A DNA stretch of 6,756 nt from Bacteroidota bacterium (GTDB taxonomy: Bacteria; Bacteroidota; Bacteroidia; Bacteroidales; B39-G9), in the NCBI GenBank assembly GCA_030592465.1, contig JAUVJB010000167.1, positions 1-6,756 on the forward strand. The letters are read 5' to 3'. Positions 1 to 6,230 of the stretch are shown piece by piece. Every line of letters begins with the position of its first letter. Position 1 is the first letter of the stretch. The position numbers and the translations under genes were made by a program. The notes under the pieces are model-generated. The model was not told the origin of the DNA, searched no databases, and was given only the letters and a program-made list of their open reading frames with translations.

Positions 1-145
1 AAATTTTTTTTAAATAATATAGATGAAATTACCTCAAAATTAAGATTATTTCATTAATTACGGGGTAATATCAAACAAAATATGCTTGTAGTCGGTTGAT
101 TTTAAGACAGTTTGGATTTACTGAATATTCCTAAATAATATTATA

Positions 146-178
146 AAACCTCGTAAGTTTTCAAAACCTACGAGGTTT
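146..178 (-). terminator. Probable intrinsic terminator of the TonB-dependent receptor gene
   Basis: Two 16-nt arms (146-161 and 163-178) around a single central base form a long hairpin with core AAACCTCGTA/TACGAGGTTT. The one mismatch on the plus strand (A156/C168) becomes a G-U wobble in the minus-strand RNA. Reading on the minus strand, the stem is followed by a T-rich stretch (TTATAATATTATTTAGG). It lies about 55 nt past the receptor stop codon, which fits termination of that gene. Confidence 0.6.
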
Positions 179-185
179 GATTCTC

Positions 186-212
186 AATCCCGTGTACTCG
201 GGATTATTTTTT
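186..212 (+). terminator. Possible terminator for a plus-strand gene lying left of the window
   Basis: AATCCCG (186-192) and CGGGATT (199-205) form a 7-bp stem with a 6-nt loop, followed on the plus strand by ATTTTTT. No plus-strand gene is visible in the first 185 bases, so its client would lie outside the window or no longer exist. Together with the minus-strand hairpin at 146-178 it would make a facing pair of terminators between convergent genes. Confidence 0.4.
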
Positions 213-231
213 CGAATTACAAATAAATTTT

Positions 232-2589
232 TTAAAACTTATATCCAATTTCAAAATATAATGCTCTTCCCGGTCCTCCCGGTATATAAGGTATTCCTTT
301 TCTTATATATTCAGGGTAATTATATTCAACATCCATTAGATTTTTTCCAATCAATGAGAAAATTAAATTTTCCTGAGGTATAAAGCTTAATTTTGCACTA
401 ATCAAAGTATATGAATCTATTGTATGATCACCTTCCGGCCATGTATTCCATGGAAATATTGCTTTATAATGAATTTCTCTCTCACTTATATATTGAAGAT
501 TTGCCGATATATTAACCTTTTTTACCGGTTTTATTGTAAAACCAAAATTTGCCAGGATAGGGGCGAAACATTTAAGGTCATTGTCATCAACATCTTTTCC
601 CATTTTATATGACATATTTCCATGAAAATGCAAATAAGACGTTGGAACTCCTTGAAAAGACAGTTCAATACCCTGATATGTATTTCCTTTTTTATTTTCA
701 TAAATTGCTCCTTTTGTCCATGTCATACTACCTGTTCCAAATCCAACCTCACTGTTAAGGTTAGCGAGATCGAGAGAATCAAGTGTTCTTCTGCCTATTT
801 CCTTATCTGTTTTTGTGACAAAGCCATTAATTCTTATTGAATAATTTGAAAATGAATAATCTATTCCAATATCCATTGTGTTGATTTTCTCCGGTTCAAG
901 ATCTTTTATACCTGCAAGAATATTTACAGTTCTTACATATTTTTCAAAGAAGCTCGGATTTCTAAAGCCCGAGCCATAGAGAATTTTAAAAGATAGTTTT
1001 TCTAAAGGAGAATAAACAATCCCAACATTCGGTATAAATGCTGTACCGGCTTGTTGATTAGAATTTAATCTGCTACCTGCAACAAAATTCAAATTATCCA
1101 TTAAACCGATATTAGCCTGTGCAAAAAACCATACATCATTTGTATTTTTCTCACTTGCGAATGCATTTGCAGGTTTATCTTCAACCTGTGTAATTACATT
1201 ATCTGTAAGTGGGTTCTGTGTTGAATCTGTATAGAAAAAATAGTAAGGGTCGGCATAAGAAGTTTCAAAACCACCTCCGCCTAAAAATGATATTTTTTCT
1301 GAGATTTGATAATTTAATTCTACCTGAGTTCCGGTTTTATTTCCCCCATAGTTCTGATCATCCGGATGATGTGGAGCGCGCAATACAGGAACATAAGCAT
1401 TTACTCTTTCCTTTTTACTTATCTGGTCGTACCAGACAATACCGGTTAGTCCCAATTTATCATCCATAAGTAATTTATTATATTTCAGGTTAAATCCGTA
1501 ACCCTGAAGTTTACGTTCTCCTGTAGAGCATAAAGTAGGAATTATACCGAATTTGTCTTTTTCATTATAAAAATAATTTGCATTTAGAGTTAGCCCTTTA
1601 TAACCTAATGAAGTGAAAAAGTTTGTATAATCGTTCTCATAAGCATCAGGGTCATCGGGATAGTATCCTAATTGTCTGCTTCCGTTTGAATTTCCAAATA
1701 AAGAATTATTTAATGGATTTACATCATCTTCGTCCCATTCTACTTCTTTTTCATAGCCATCACTTTCATTAAATTCTCCGGCAAAGAACATATCAAGTCC
1801 TTTTGTTTTTTTCCCGAGTGAGAAACCGGCATTTTTTGTATTGAATTGTCCACCTTTAAAAGTCATTTGTGAGCCATCCATTTTTTCTCCGGTTTTAGTA
1901 ATAATATTTATTACTCCTGCATAAGCATTAGAACCATAAAGAACACCACCGGGACCGCGAACAACTTCTATCCTTACGATTGATGATATTGGTATTTGTT
2001 CAAGATAATAACAGGAAACCACTTGGTCGTACAATGGCTGTCCATTTAACAATAAACTTGATTTGTTATTATAATGGCTTTGAAGTATTCCTCGAAATTG
2101 CACATCAGTATAACCATAATAAGTTTCCATTATTTCAATTCCCGGCAAAGTACTTAGTAGTTCATAAAGATTATCTATACCCATATCTGCAATTTGCTTT
2201 GAGGTATAAACATCAATAATACCGGGCGCTTTACTAATTGATTGAGCTTCTTTCGAAACAGTTACAACTGTTATATCCATCAATTCTTCTAATGTCATAC
2301 TAAAGTAATCGGATTCAATGTCTGTCAGGATTAAATTTATTTCATTGGCACTAATTATTTTTATTTCTTTAATTTTTTTGTCTTTTAATTTAGAAAATTT
2401 AATAGTTCTCATAGTATCAGGTACCATTAACTTATATCTTCCTAAAGAATCAGTTATAGCAGATGCTTTAGTACCTATAACATTAACAATAATTCCTTTT
2501 ATAGGTTCGCCTGTTTCAGCGTTAATAACTTTCCCTGTTATTTCGCGTTGTGCATATCCCATTGAAGTACAAAGGACTAAAGAAAACAA
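232..2589 (-). CDS. TonB-dependent outer-membrane receptor, signal peptide interrupted upstream
   Basis: This is an outer-membrane beta-barrel that imports a ligand using energy passed from TonB. Numbering from the TTG at 2589 (785 aa): the end of a signal peptide ...LVLCTSMGYAQ (cleavage after Ala13); a carboxypeptidase-D-regulatory-like beta-sandwich (about 15-90, REITGKVINAETGEPIKG); a TonB-box-like ITVVTVS (105-111); the plug (about 112-236) ending in VRGPGGVLYGSNAYAGVINI; then a barrel of about 550 residues ending ...ALYFEIGYKF with the terminal aromatic typical of outer-membrane proteins. The LEELMDI...VTVSKEAQSISKAPG segment is usual in receptors of the Cir/FepA/BtuB type. The substrate, whether siderophore, cobalamin or something else, cannot be told. 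The gene has no SusD-like partner and stands alone. Translation from TTG 2589 would leave a 13-residue signal lacking the basic n-region. In the same frame, ATG 2634 would supply MKKATSSKFIYF, but TAA at 2596-2598 intervenes. The gene is therefore either mildly broken, started poorly from TTG, or carries a sequence error. Confidence 0.9.
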   Translation of the reverse strand: MFSLVLCTSMGYAQREITGKVINAETGEPIKGIIVNVIGTKASAITDSLGRYKLMVPDTMRTIKFSKLKDKKIKEIKIISANEINLILTDIESDYFSMTLEELMDITVVTVSKEAQSISKAPGIIDVYTSKQIADMGIDNLYELLSTLPGIEIMETYYGYTDVQFRGILQSHYNNKSSLLLNGQPLYDQVVSCYYLEQIPISSIVRIEVVRGPGGVLYGSNAYAGVINIITKTGEKMDGSQMTFKGGQFNTKNAGFSLGKKTKGLDMFFAGEFNESDGYEKEVEWDEDDVNPLNNSLFGNSNGSRQLGYYPDDPDAYENDYTNFFTSLGYKGLTLNANYFYNEKDKFGIIPTLCSTGERKLQGYGFNLKYNKLLMDDKLGLTGIVWYDQISKKERVNAYVPVLRAPHHPDDQNYGGNKTGTQVELNYQISEKISFLGGGGFETSYADPYYFFYTDSTQNPLTDNVITQVEDKPANAFASEKNTNDVWFFAQANIGLMDNLNFVAGSRLNSNQQAGTAFIPNVGIVYSPLEKLSFKILYGSGFRNPSFFEKYVRTVNILAGIKDLEPEKINTMDIGIDYSFSNYSIRINGFVTKTDKEIGRRTLDSLDLANLNSEVGFGTGSMTWTKGAIYENKKGNTYQGIELSFQGVPTSYLHFHGNMSYKMGKDVDDNDLKCFAPILANFGFTIKPVKKVNISANLQYISEREIHYKAIFPWNTWPEGDHTIDSYTLISAKLSFIPQENLIFSLIGKNLMDVEYNYPEYIRKGIPYIPGGPGRALYFEIGYKF

Positions 2590-2634
2590 TATAACTTAAA
2601 AATAAATAAATTTTGATGAAGTAGCTTTTTTCAT
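2590..2634 (-). pseudogene. Detached 5' end of the receptor signal peptide, cut off by a TAA codon
   Basis: On the minus strand, ATG at 2634-2632 opens MKKATSSKFIYF, then TAA (2598-2596), and the same frame continues VILFSLVLCTSMGYAQ into the receptor. The joined sequence has a basic n-region, a hydrophobic core and a GYA/Q cleavage site, which together make a normal signal peptide of about 28 residues. One base change (TAA to TTA, for example) would restore it. Because the frame is the same on both sides, this is a substitution and not a frameshift. Confidence 0.7.
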
Positions 2635-2734
2635 GATTTCAAATTTTTAGTTTAACAATTAATATTATTTTAAAATAAATTACTAATAATTTGTTGCCGA
2701 ATTTTCAAAACAATTGTGTCAGATTTATTTAATT

Positions 2735-2765
2735 CAAAGGTATAAAACTTTTATTAAGATTCAAT
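2735..2765 (-). promoter_or_regulatory. Bacteroidota-type promoter of the TonB-dependent receptor
   Basis: On the minus strand TACCTTTG (2742-2735) matches the Bacteroidota -7 box TAnnTTTG exactly. ATTG (2765-2762) lies 19 bp upstream and matches three of four bases of the -33 box TTTG. Spacing of 19-21 bp is the known pattern. Transcription would start near 2730, giving a leader of about 95 nt before the ATG at 2634. That placement is a further reason to think the ATG, not the TTG at 2589, was the original start. Confidence 0.55.
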
Positions 2766-2908
2766 TTTTTTTTACTGTATCAAGATTATTGAAAATAAAA
2801 GGAAACAGGGGAAAGTAATTTGTTTATTGATTAAGAGATATATTATATATTTCTCAATTTGTCATTAATTCGCTATCTATCAGCAAATAAAAATAATTTA
2901 TATGACTG

Positions 2909-2946
2909 AAACATGACATATCTTAAAGATATGTCATGTTTTTTTA
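2909..2946. terminator. 16-bp palindrome with T-run, terminator-like
   Basis: The arms 2909-2924 and 2926-2941 are perfectly complementary (core ACATGACATATCTT/AAGATATGTCATGT) around one central base, and the plus strand continues TTTTATT. The best terminator orientation is plus, yet no plus-strand gene precedes it. It lies about 160 nt beyond the PIN gene stop, so it could also end transcription of that minus-strand operon, although the T-run on that side is poor (CAGTCATATAAATT). It could instead be a bidirectional terminator or a protein-binding palindrome. Confidence 0.45.
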
Positions 2947-3102
2947 TTAAAAAATACAATTTTTATCCTTAAACAGCGTAATTAAAGGAATATGTCTGCT
3001 GACATCATTTTTTAATTTTTACTTATGCAGTTTTTGACGGAGACAAACTTGAGCTGAAAAAGTTTAAGTAAATTTTTTTATACAAACTTGTATTATTGAC
3101 TT

Positions 3103-3630
3103 TTATTTTAATGACAAAATTGTAATATCATCTTCAACATTTTCAAAGTCCTTATCATTCGTAACAATTTTAAAACAATTTTTCTTTGCTAATTCAACAT
3201 AATAACTATCATTAAAATCTAACAATCCGATTTTTTCAATTAACTTATTAATCGGGATATCCGAAAACTCATCGTTTATCCTTTCTGAAACACCCAAAAT
3301 TCTACTTTCAATTGAATTTAAAATTGTTTCACTTGTTGTTTTATATTGTGTTAAAGGACGGTAATCTTTTTTAAAATCTTTTTTCTCTTTCCCTTTCCAA
3401 ATATTAAAATCTAAACGAATATATGTATTATAAAATTCCGAAAGAATTAGTGACGAAACATATATTTTAGCTTTTACATCTAAAATTTTACCAAAAAAAT
3501 CAGAATATTTATCCACAACATATTGATTATAATTTCCTATTGGACAATATAAGTACATCCAAATATTGTTATCGAAAAAAAATTTATCGTTGGGTTTTGG
3601 GATATAATCTGTAATATTTATTTTATTCAT
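3103..3630 (-). CDS. PIN-domain ribonuclease, third gene of the ATPase/STAS operon
   Basis: This is a predicted Mg2+-dependent PIN-fold RNase of 175 aa, somewhat longer than typical VapC toxins (about 130-140). The acidic residues expected of the fold are present: Asp20 in FFFDNNIW, Glu65 in SSLILSEFYN, Asp138/Asp141 in GLLDFNDSYYVELAKKN, and Asp159/Asp161 in IVTNDKDFE. A lysine-rich insertion (about 76-95, GKEKKDFKKDYRP) sits in the middle. I chose ATG 3630, which overlaps the preceding stop by 8 nt (ATGAATAA); a GTG immediately before it at 3633 would add one residue. The gene is translationally linked to the STAS-like gene, and there is no AbrB-, RHH- or HTH-type antitoxin beside it. The likely reading is that the two upstream proteins control this nuclease. 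The fold assignment is fairly secure; activity and target are unknown. Confidence 0.8.
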   Translation of the reverse strand: MNKINITDYIPKPNDKFFFDNNIWMYLYCPIGNYNQYVVDKYSDFFGKILDVKAKIYVSSLILSEFYNTYIRLDFNIWKGKEKKDFKKDYRPLTQYKTTSETILNSIESRILGVSERINDEFSDIPINKLIEKIGLLDFNDSYYVELAKKNCFKIVTNDKDFENVEDDITILSLK

Positions 3631-3973
3631 CACCCAAAGCGTCTTTTATTATATTATCAATATTTTTTTTATCATGAAAATATTCTTTTGCTCTATCAGT
3701 AACTTTTTTGAGCAATAATTTATCTTCATTTAATATGTTAGAGAGCTTTAGATGTTTTTGTAAATACTTACTGGTATGTTTGCTGTATAGCTGACCAATA
3801 GCAGTATTTAAAAATGCCGTTGTTAATAAATTAATATTGTTAAAATTCAAATTTGCAATATAATCTTGAGTAAGAGCCTTGTCAATAATGTTAAATATTT
3901 TTTGTCCTGCATCAGAGGATACTGCAACATTTGAGCCAATTATTTCAAATATGTTTATATTTACTTCTTTCAT
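3623..3973 (-). CDS. Small STAS-like (DUF4325-type) protein
   Basis: The protein is 116 aa, cytoplasmic, with no signal or membrane segment. The pattern SSDAGQKIFNIIDKAL (about 19-34) followed by a hydrophobic strand and loop NLNFNNINLLTTAFLNTAIG (41-60) and QLYSKH resembles the DUF4325 STAS-like family, in which a DF-x-x-V strand and a loop leading to TAFLN/SAFAD are the signature. Here DF is replaced by NF. The last 45 residues (about 70-116) are charged and probably helical, and could contact a partner. Classical STAS proteins such as SpoIIAA and RsbV are phosphorylated on a loop Ser/Thr by a GHKL kinase; T51 and T52 lie in the corresponding loop. Its ATG overlaps the ATPase stop by one base (TAATG), and it overlaps the PIN gene by 8 nt, so equal expression of the three is likely. 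Family call from motif reading only. Confidence 0.7.
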   Translation of the reverse strand: MKEVNINIFEIIGSNVAVSSDAGQKIFNIIDKALTQDYIANLNFNNINLLTTAFLNTAIGQLYSKHTSKYLQKHLKLSNILNEDKLLLKKVTDRAKEYFHDKKNIDNIIKDALGDE

Positions 3974-4854
3974 TAAAAAATGTTTTGTTCGTTTAATTTG
4001 TCTTCTTTTGTGAAATAGTAATTATTATCAATATTAAATTCTAAATTTACAATTGTTCCAGGGAAACGATTTTGTAAATTTTTGGTAAAGATAACATTTT
4101 TTTTATCTTGTTGCCAAAATCCTTCTGCTGAAATAATTTGCAACTCACCTTTGTTATGTTTTAAAAACTCACGAATAAGTTTCAACCCAAGTCCTCCGGG
4201 GGTATTCCCAACTTTTGTGGTATTGTTTCCTTTCACTACCCATTCAATAGTTTCAATTCCGGAAAGACTTTGCTTTAAAAATTCATTTACATTAGTCTTT
4301 ATGCTACGGCCAATATCTACAATAGTAAAATCAATACGAGGTGGTGATTTTTGAGGATAATATTGCCCACAAGAAAACACATATTCACTTGCTCCGTGAC
4401 TTATTGAATTCTCAAATATTTCAAAAATGCTTTCATGTATTTTTTTCTTTAAATCAACAGACATTCTTGGAAAATCTTTTTTTGTAAGTAATTCTTCATC
4501 GAGATATATCTTAAAAAGACTTTGCTCATTAGATTGATACCTGCGATATTTAATTGTTGTATAGTTATAATCTTGCAAACGCCAACCTCCAAAATGTTGT
4601 AAAAATCCATTTTTACTAAAAACGGTTTCAATTTTTTTATCAAGATTAATAAACTCAACATTATTAATATTTTGGGTAATATTATGACAAATTGTTCCAA
4701 GAACCGCACAAAGATTTGCTTCAAACCATTTACAATTTTGAAAATCAAAAGTAATGGTATCAAAATTAACATCTTTTACTCTATTGAATATTTCTATGAG
4801 GCTATTTAAACCATCATAATCACTACAAACTTTATATGGTATATTAATTATCAT
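3973..4854 (-). CDS. ATP-binding protein: STAS-like N-terminus plus GHKL (HATPase_c) domain
   Basis: The protein is 293 aa, cytoplasmic. Residues about 1-95 look like a degenerate STAS or partner-binding domain (NFDTITFDFQNCKWFEANLCAV, compare the DF...v.F.....A pattern). Residues about 130-275 are a GHKL ATPase: N-box ESIFEIFENSISHG (Glu148, Asn149, His153), G1 box VDIGRSI (Asp180, Gly182), G2 box TPGGLGLKLIREFLKHNKG (220-224 GGLGL), then a closing beta strand GTIVNLEF. There is no histidine phospho-acceptor domain and no sensor or transmembrane region, so it is closer to SpoIIAB/RsbW-type switch kinases than to two-component sensors. It is first in a three-gene operon with a DUF4325-type protein and a PIN nuclease. 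It may phosphorylate or sequester the STAS partner, or hold the nuclease; which one cannot be seen. The start is the only suitable ATG and lies just below a -7-like box. Confidence 0.8.
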   Translation of the reverse strand: MIINIPYKVCSDYDGLNSLIEIFNRVKDVNFDTITFDFQNCKWFEANLCAVLGTICHNITQNINNVEFINLDKKIETVFSKNGFLQHFGGWRLQDYNYTTIKYRRYQSNEQSLFKIYLDEELLTKKDFPRMSVDLKKKIHESIFEIFENSISHGASEYVFSCGQYYPQKSPPRIDFTIVDIGRSIKTNVNEFLKQSLSGIETIEWVVKGNNTTKVGNTPGGLGLKLIREFLKHNKGELQIISAEGFWQQDKKNVIFTKNLQNRFPGTIVNLEFNIDNNYYFTKEDKLNEQNIF

Positions 4855-4859
4855 ATTTT

Positions 4860-4867
4860 CAAATATA
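4860..4867 (-). promoter_or_regulatory. Possible -7 box for the ATPase/STAS/PIN operon
   Basis: TATATTTG on the minus strand matches the Bacteroidota TAnnTTTG box, but no TTTG-like -33 box is found 19-21 bp upstream. Since the box ends only 5 nt before the ATG at 4854, transcription from it would yield an almost leaderless mRNA. In such AT-rich DNA a chance match is quite possible. Confidence 0.3.
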
Positions 4868-4922
4868 AATAAAAATTTTGTAAATATTACTATTTATGAA
4901 AAAGGATATATTTTTTTGTACT

Positions 4923-5067
4923 TAGTGCCGGCACGAAAACCCGTAAAATTATAGTTGTGCTGTCATTTCGAACGAAGTGAGAAATCCCATTCAACTCATA
5001 TACACTATGTTATGAGATTTCTCCTTTTAGTCGAAATGACAATATGGGCGTTTTCGTGCAAACACTA
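4923..5067. repeat. Nested palindromic intergenic element (MITE- or REP-like)
   Basis: There are two layers of inverted repeat. The outer arms are TAGTG...GCACGAAAAC (4923-4940) and GTTTTCGTGC...CACTA (5050-5067). The inner arms are TGTCATTTCGA (4961-4971) with TCGAAATGACA (5031-5041), and GAGAAATC (4979-4986) with GATTTCTC (5016-5023), closing on CTCATA/TATGAG (4995-5000 and 5011-5016). The TGTCATTTCGA...GAGAAATC core resembles a hairpin repeat that I recall as scattered between genes in many Bacteroidota. It encodes no protein. It lies between divergently transcribed operons, so it cannot act as a simple terminator for a gene running into it. No clear target-site duplication was seen at its ends. 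Confidence 0.65.
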
Positions 5068-5485
5068 CTTAAAAACATAGTTTATACTTTTATTTATGTC
5101 CCTGTTGACAAGGATTAACATTTCATGATTTTTTGATAAAATAACAAACTTAATAAAACTCCACAAGGACTTTCAAAATTTTTAAAAAGTTGAATTTTTT
5201 TTCTGATGGCACAGCAACCACTATGAATTTATTTTAATAAATAGATAGCTAAAAAAATTTTTTTTTAAAAAAAACTTTCATAACTTAGCAAAAAGTTTAT
5301 AAAATTGAGTCCACTCTGAAATGTTTTTTTTGCCACAAAGACATAAAAACACAAAGGAACATAAAAGATAAAATGTTAAAAGTTAACTCTTTTAAAATCG
5401 TTGAGATTTATCGTTTTAGTGGTATTTTCTTTTATTTGACTTTTTCGGAGCGGATTCAAAAACACAAAAAATATTAAACCAATAC
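5068..5485. other. AT-rich intergenic region before the lipoprotein array
   Basis: No gene is supported. It contains poly-A/T tracts (about 5240-5280), a segment CCACAAAGACATAAAAACAC at 5333-5352 that resembles, in reverse complement, the CTTTGCGTCTTTGCGTG repeats at 6039-6149, and a 7-bp hairpin TTAAAAG/CTTTTAA (5376-5395). I could not find a convincing TTTG/TAnnTTTG promoter for the lipoprotein gene. A TTTG at 5435-5438 has no matching -7 box at the right distance. Confidence 0.5.
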
Positions 5486-5527
5486 TTATCCATAATCTCT
5501 CAGTGGATATAAAAAAAAGATGAGAGA
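5486..5527 (+). promoter_or_regulatory. 5' leader pseudoknot element, copy 1
   Basis: This is the first of three near-identical 41-42-bp elements. Stem 1 is TATCCA (5487-5492) with TGGATA (5504-5509). Loop 1 is TAA. Stem 2 pairs TCTCTCA (5496-5502), inside the stem-1 loop, with TGAGAGA (5521-5527). One G (5503) separates the stems, and the linker TAAAAAAAAGA (5510-5520) would cross the minor groove of stem 1. This is the order and spacing of an H-type pseudoknot with an A-rich third loop, as in small riboswitches of the preQ1-I type, though the sequence is not that family. It ends 29 nt before the lipoprotein ATG. The role is inferred: control of translation or mRNA stability. Confidence 0.65.
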
Positions 5528-5556
5528 ACTTAAATTAATTAAATAAATAAATAATT

Positions 5557-6006
5557 ATGAAAAACAAAACGATTTTAAAAACAACAGTAATGTTATTTGC
5601 TATTGCATTATTTTTTACAAGTTGTAGCGGAGGAACCAAAAAAGACAACGAAAAAGCAAAAGTAAAAGACAATGAAAAAGTTGAAGAATCTTCAACAACA
5701 AATGTAACAAAAGGCAAGATAAACGATGCTATGATAGTAGAAATCTCAGCACAGATGATGTATATTTCAACGATGAAATATGCTGAGGAGTTACAAAACA
5801 AAACTCCTGAAGAAATGGTTCAGATTAGCGAAAAAATGCAGAAAGACATGGAAGATATGTACAAAAAATTGGGAGTTACCGAGGATGAAATAGATGCTTA
5901 TTCAGATGAAATGGGAGAAAAATGGGAGAAAAATCCTACGATGGCTTTGAAAATAAGCTCACAGATAGCTACCAGAACAGCTGAGTTACAAAAAGAAGGA
6001 AAGTAA
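5557..6006 (+). CDS. Small lipoprotein, paralog of the next gene, unknown function
   Basis: The protein is 149 aa. The type II signal peptide MKNKTILK...LFAIALFFTSC has a lipobox FTSC with Cys23 as the lipidation site, so the mature protein is membrane-anchored, possibly outer membrane. A charged linker follows (about 28-46) holding a short internal repeat KDNEK-AKV-KDNEK. The remaining 100 residues are predicted to be mainly helical: VTKGKIND...EISAQMM (about 49-65), KTPEEMVQISEKMQKDMEDM, GVTEDEIDAYSDEMGEKW, and a lysine-rich tail. Gene 6231-6548 repeats this core at roughly half identity by eye. I recognise no known family. Its leader element (5486-5527) recurs upstream of the next two genes. 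Function unknown; export is confident. Confidence 0.8.
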   Translation: MKNKTILKTTVMLFAIALFFTSCSGGTKKDNEKAKVKDNEKVEESSTTNVTKGKINDAMIVEISAQMMYISTMKYAEELQNKTPEEMVQISEKMQKDMEDMYKKLGVTEDEIDAYSDEMGEKWEKNPTMALKISSQIATRTAELQKEGK

Positions 6007-6038
6007 AAAACGACGAGGCGACTGAGCAAGTAGGCGAG

Positions 6039-6149
6039 ATTGCGACTTTGCGTCTTTGCGTGAAACAGAAAGAAATAACATTGCGACTTTGCGTCTTTGC
6101 GTGAAACAGAAAGAAATAATATTGCGACTTTGAGTGAAACAGAAAAAAT
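6039..6149 (+). repeat. 41-bp direct repeats, two full copies and one shortened
   Basis: Units begin at 6039, 6080 and 6121, each with ATTGCGACTTTGCGTCTTTG... and ending GTGAAACAGAAAGAAATAA. The first two are essentially identical with exactly 41-bp spacing; the third lacks about 12 bp of the GCGTCTTTGC section. Each unit itself contains a doubled CTTTGCGT. The adjoining 6009-6038 (ACGAGGCGACTGAGCAAG) is also richer in G+C than its surroundings. The repeats lie between two paralogous genes. I recall TTTGCGTCTTTGCGTGAAA-like sequences in many intergenic regions; what they do is not known to me. Confidence 0.8.
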
Positions 6150-6162
6150 ATTATACAGATAA

Positions 6163-6203
6163 CTATCTATAATCTCTCAGTAGATATAAAAAAAGATGAG
6201 AGA
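6163..6203 (+). promoter_or_regulatory. 5' leader pseudoknot element, copy 2 (covarying)
   Basis: The layout is the same as the first copy, but stem 1 reads TATCTA (6164-6169) with TAGATA (6181-6186). The C-G pair of the other copies is replaced by T-A on both sides, preserving pairing. Stem 2 is TCTCTCA (6173-6179) with TGAGAGA (6197-6203), L1 is TAA and the A-rich linker is 6187-6196. It ends 27 nt before ATG 6231. The paired change is the strongest single sign that this works as folded RNA and is not a DNA-only site. Confidence 0.65.
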
Positions 6204-6230
6204 CCGGTAAATAAATTAAAATTAATATAT

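Larger units (their letters stand above)
1..231. other. Non-coding stretch downstream of the receptor gene
   Basis: All frames are broken by stop codons at short intervals and the base composition is strongly AT-biased. Apart from the two hairpins at 146-178 and 186-205 I see no gene, repeat or RNA feature here. Confidence 0.6.
2635..3102. other. Intergenic region between the receptor and the PIN operon
   Basis: No reading frame of note occurs on either strand. The region holds the receptor promoter (2735-2765), an imperfect AT-rich hairpin around 2834-2856 (GAGATATAT...ATATATTTCTC) and the palindrome at 2909-2941. From 2947 to 3102 I see nothing except AT-rich spacer and a short TACAA/TTGTA inverted repeat at 3081-3092. 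Confidence 0.6.

Noticed and set aside
177..840. Short plus-strand frames at 177-383, 424-612 and 622-840
   Set aside because: They are cysteine- and phenylalanine-rich antisense shadows of the receptor barrel region with no similarity to known proteins.
2318..2599. Plus-strand 93-codon frame with strongly hydrophobic content, resembling a membrane protein
   Set aside because: It lies antisense to the 5' part of the receptor gene, whose conserved domains explain the open frame. Hydrophobicity is a by-product of AT-rich antisense codons.
3081..3092. TACAA/TTGTA inverted repeat as terminator of the PIN operon
   Set aside because: The stem is only 5 bp with a 2-base loop and no T-run follows on the minus strand, so it is unlikely to terminate transcription.
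3103..3630. Standard VapBC toxin-antitoxin pair
   Set aside because: The gene before the PIN protein is STAS-like, not a VapB-type DNA-binding antitoxin, and is itself fused by overlap to an ATPase gene.
4082..4354. Plus-strand 90-codon frame opposite the ATPase domain
   Set aside because: It is antisense to the conserved ATP-binding motifs and has no recognisable features or regulatory signals.
4449..4772. Minus-strand 107-codon frame inside the ATPase gene
   Set aside because: It is an alternative frame of the ATPase coding sequence; the ATPase frame shows clear N, G1 and G2 boxes, while this one shows only a hydrophobic, low-complexity composition.
5103..5132. TTGACA (5105-5110) followed by CATGAT as a sigma70-type promoter
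   Set aside because: The Bacteroidota housekeeping sigma factor uses TTTG/TAnnTTTG boxes. The TTGACA is likely chance and lies more than 400 bp from the next plus-strand gene.
5535..5801. Minus-strand 88-codon frame opposite the lipoprotein
   Set aside because: It is antisense to a signal peptide and charged linker, which gives a false hydrophobic profile; no promoter was seen.
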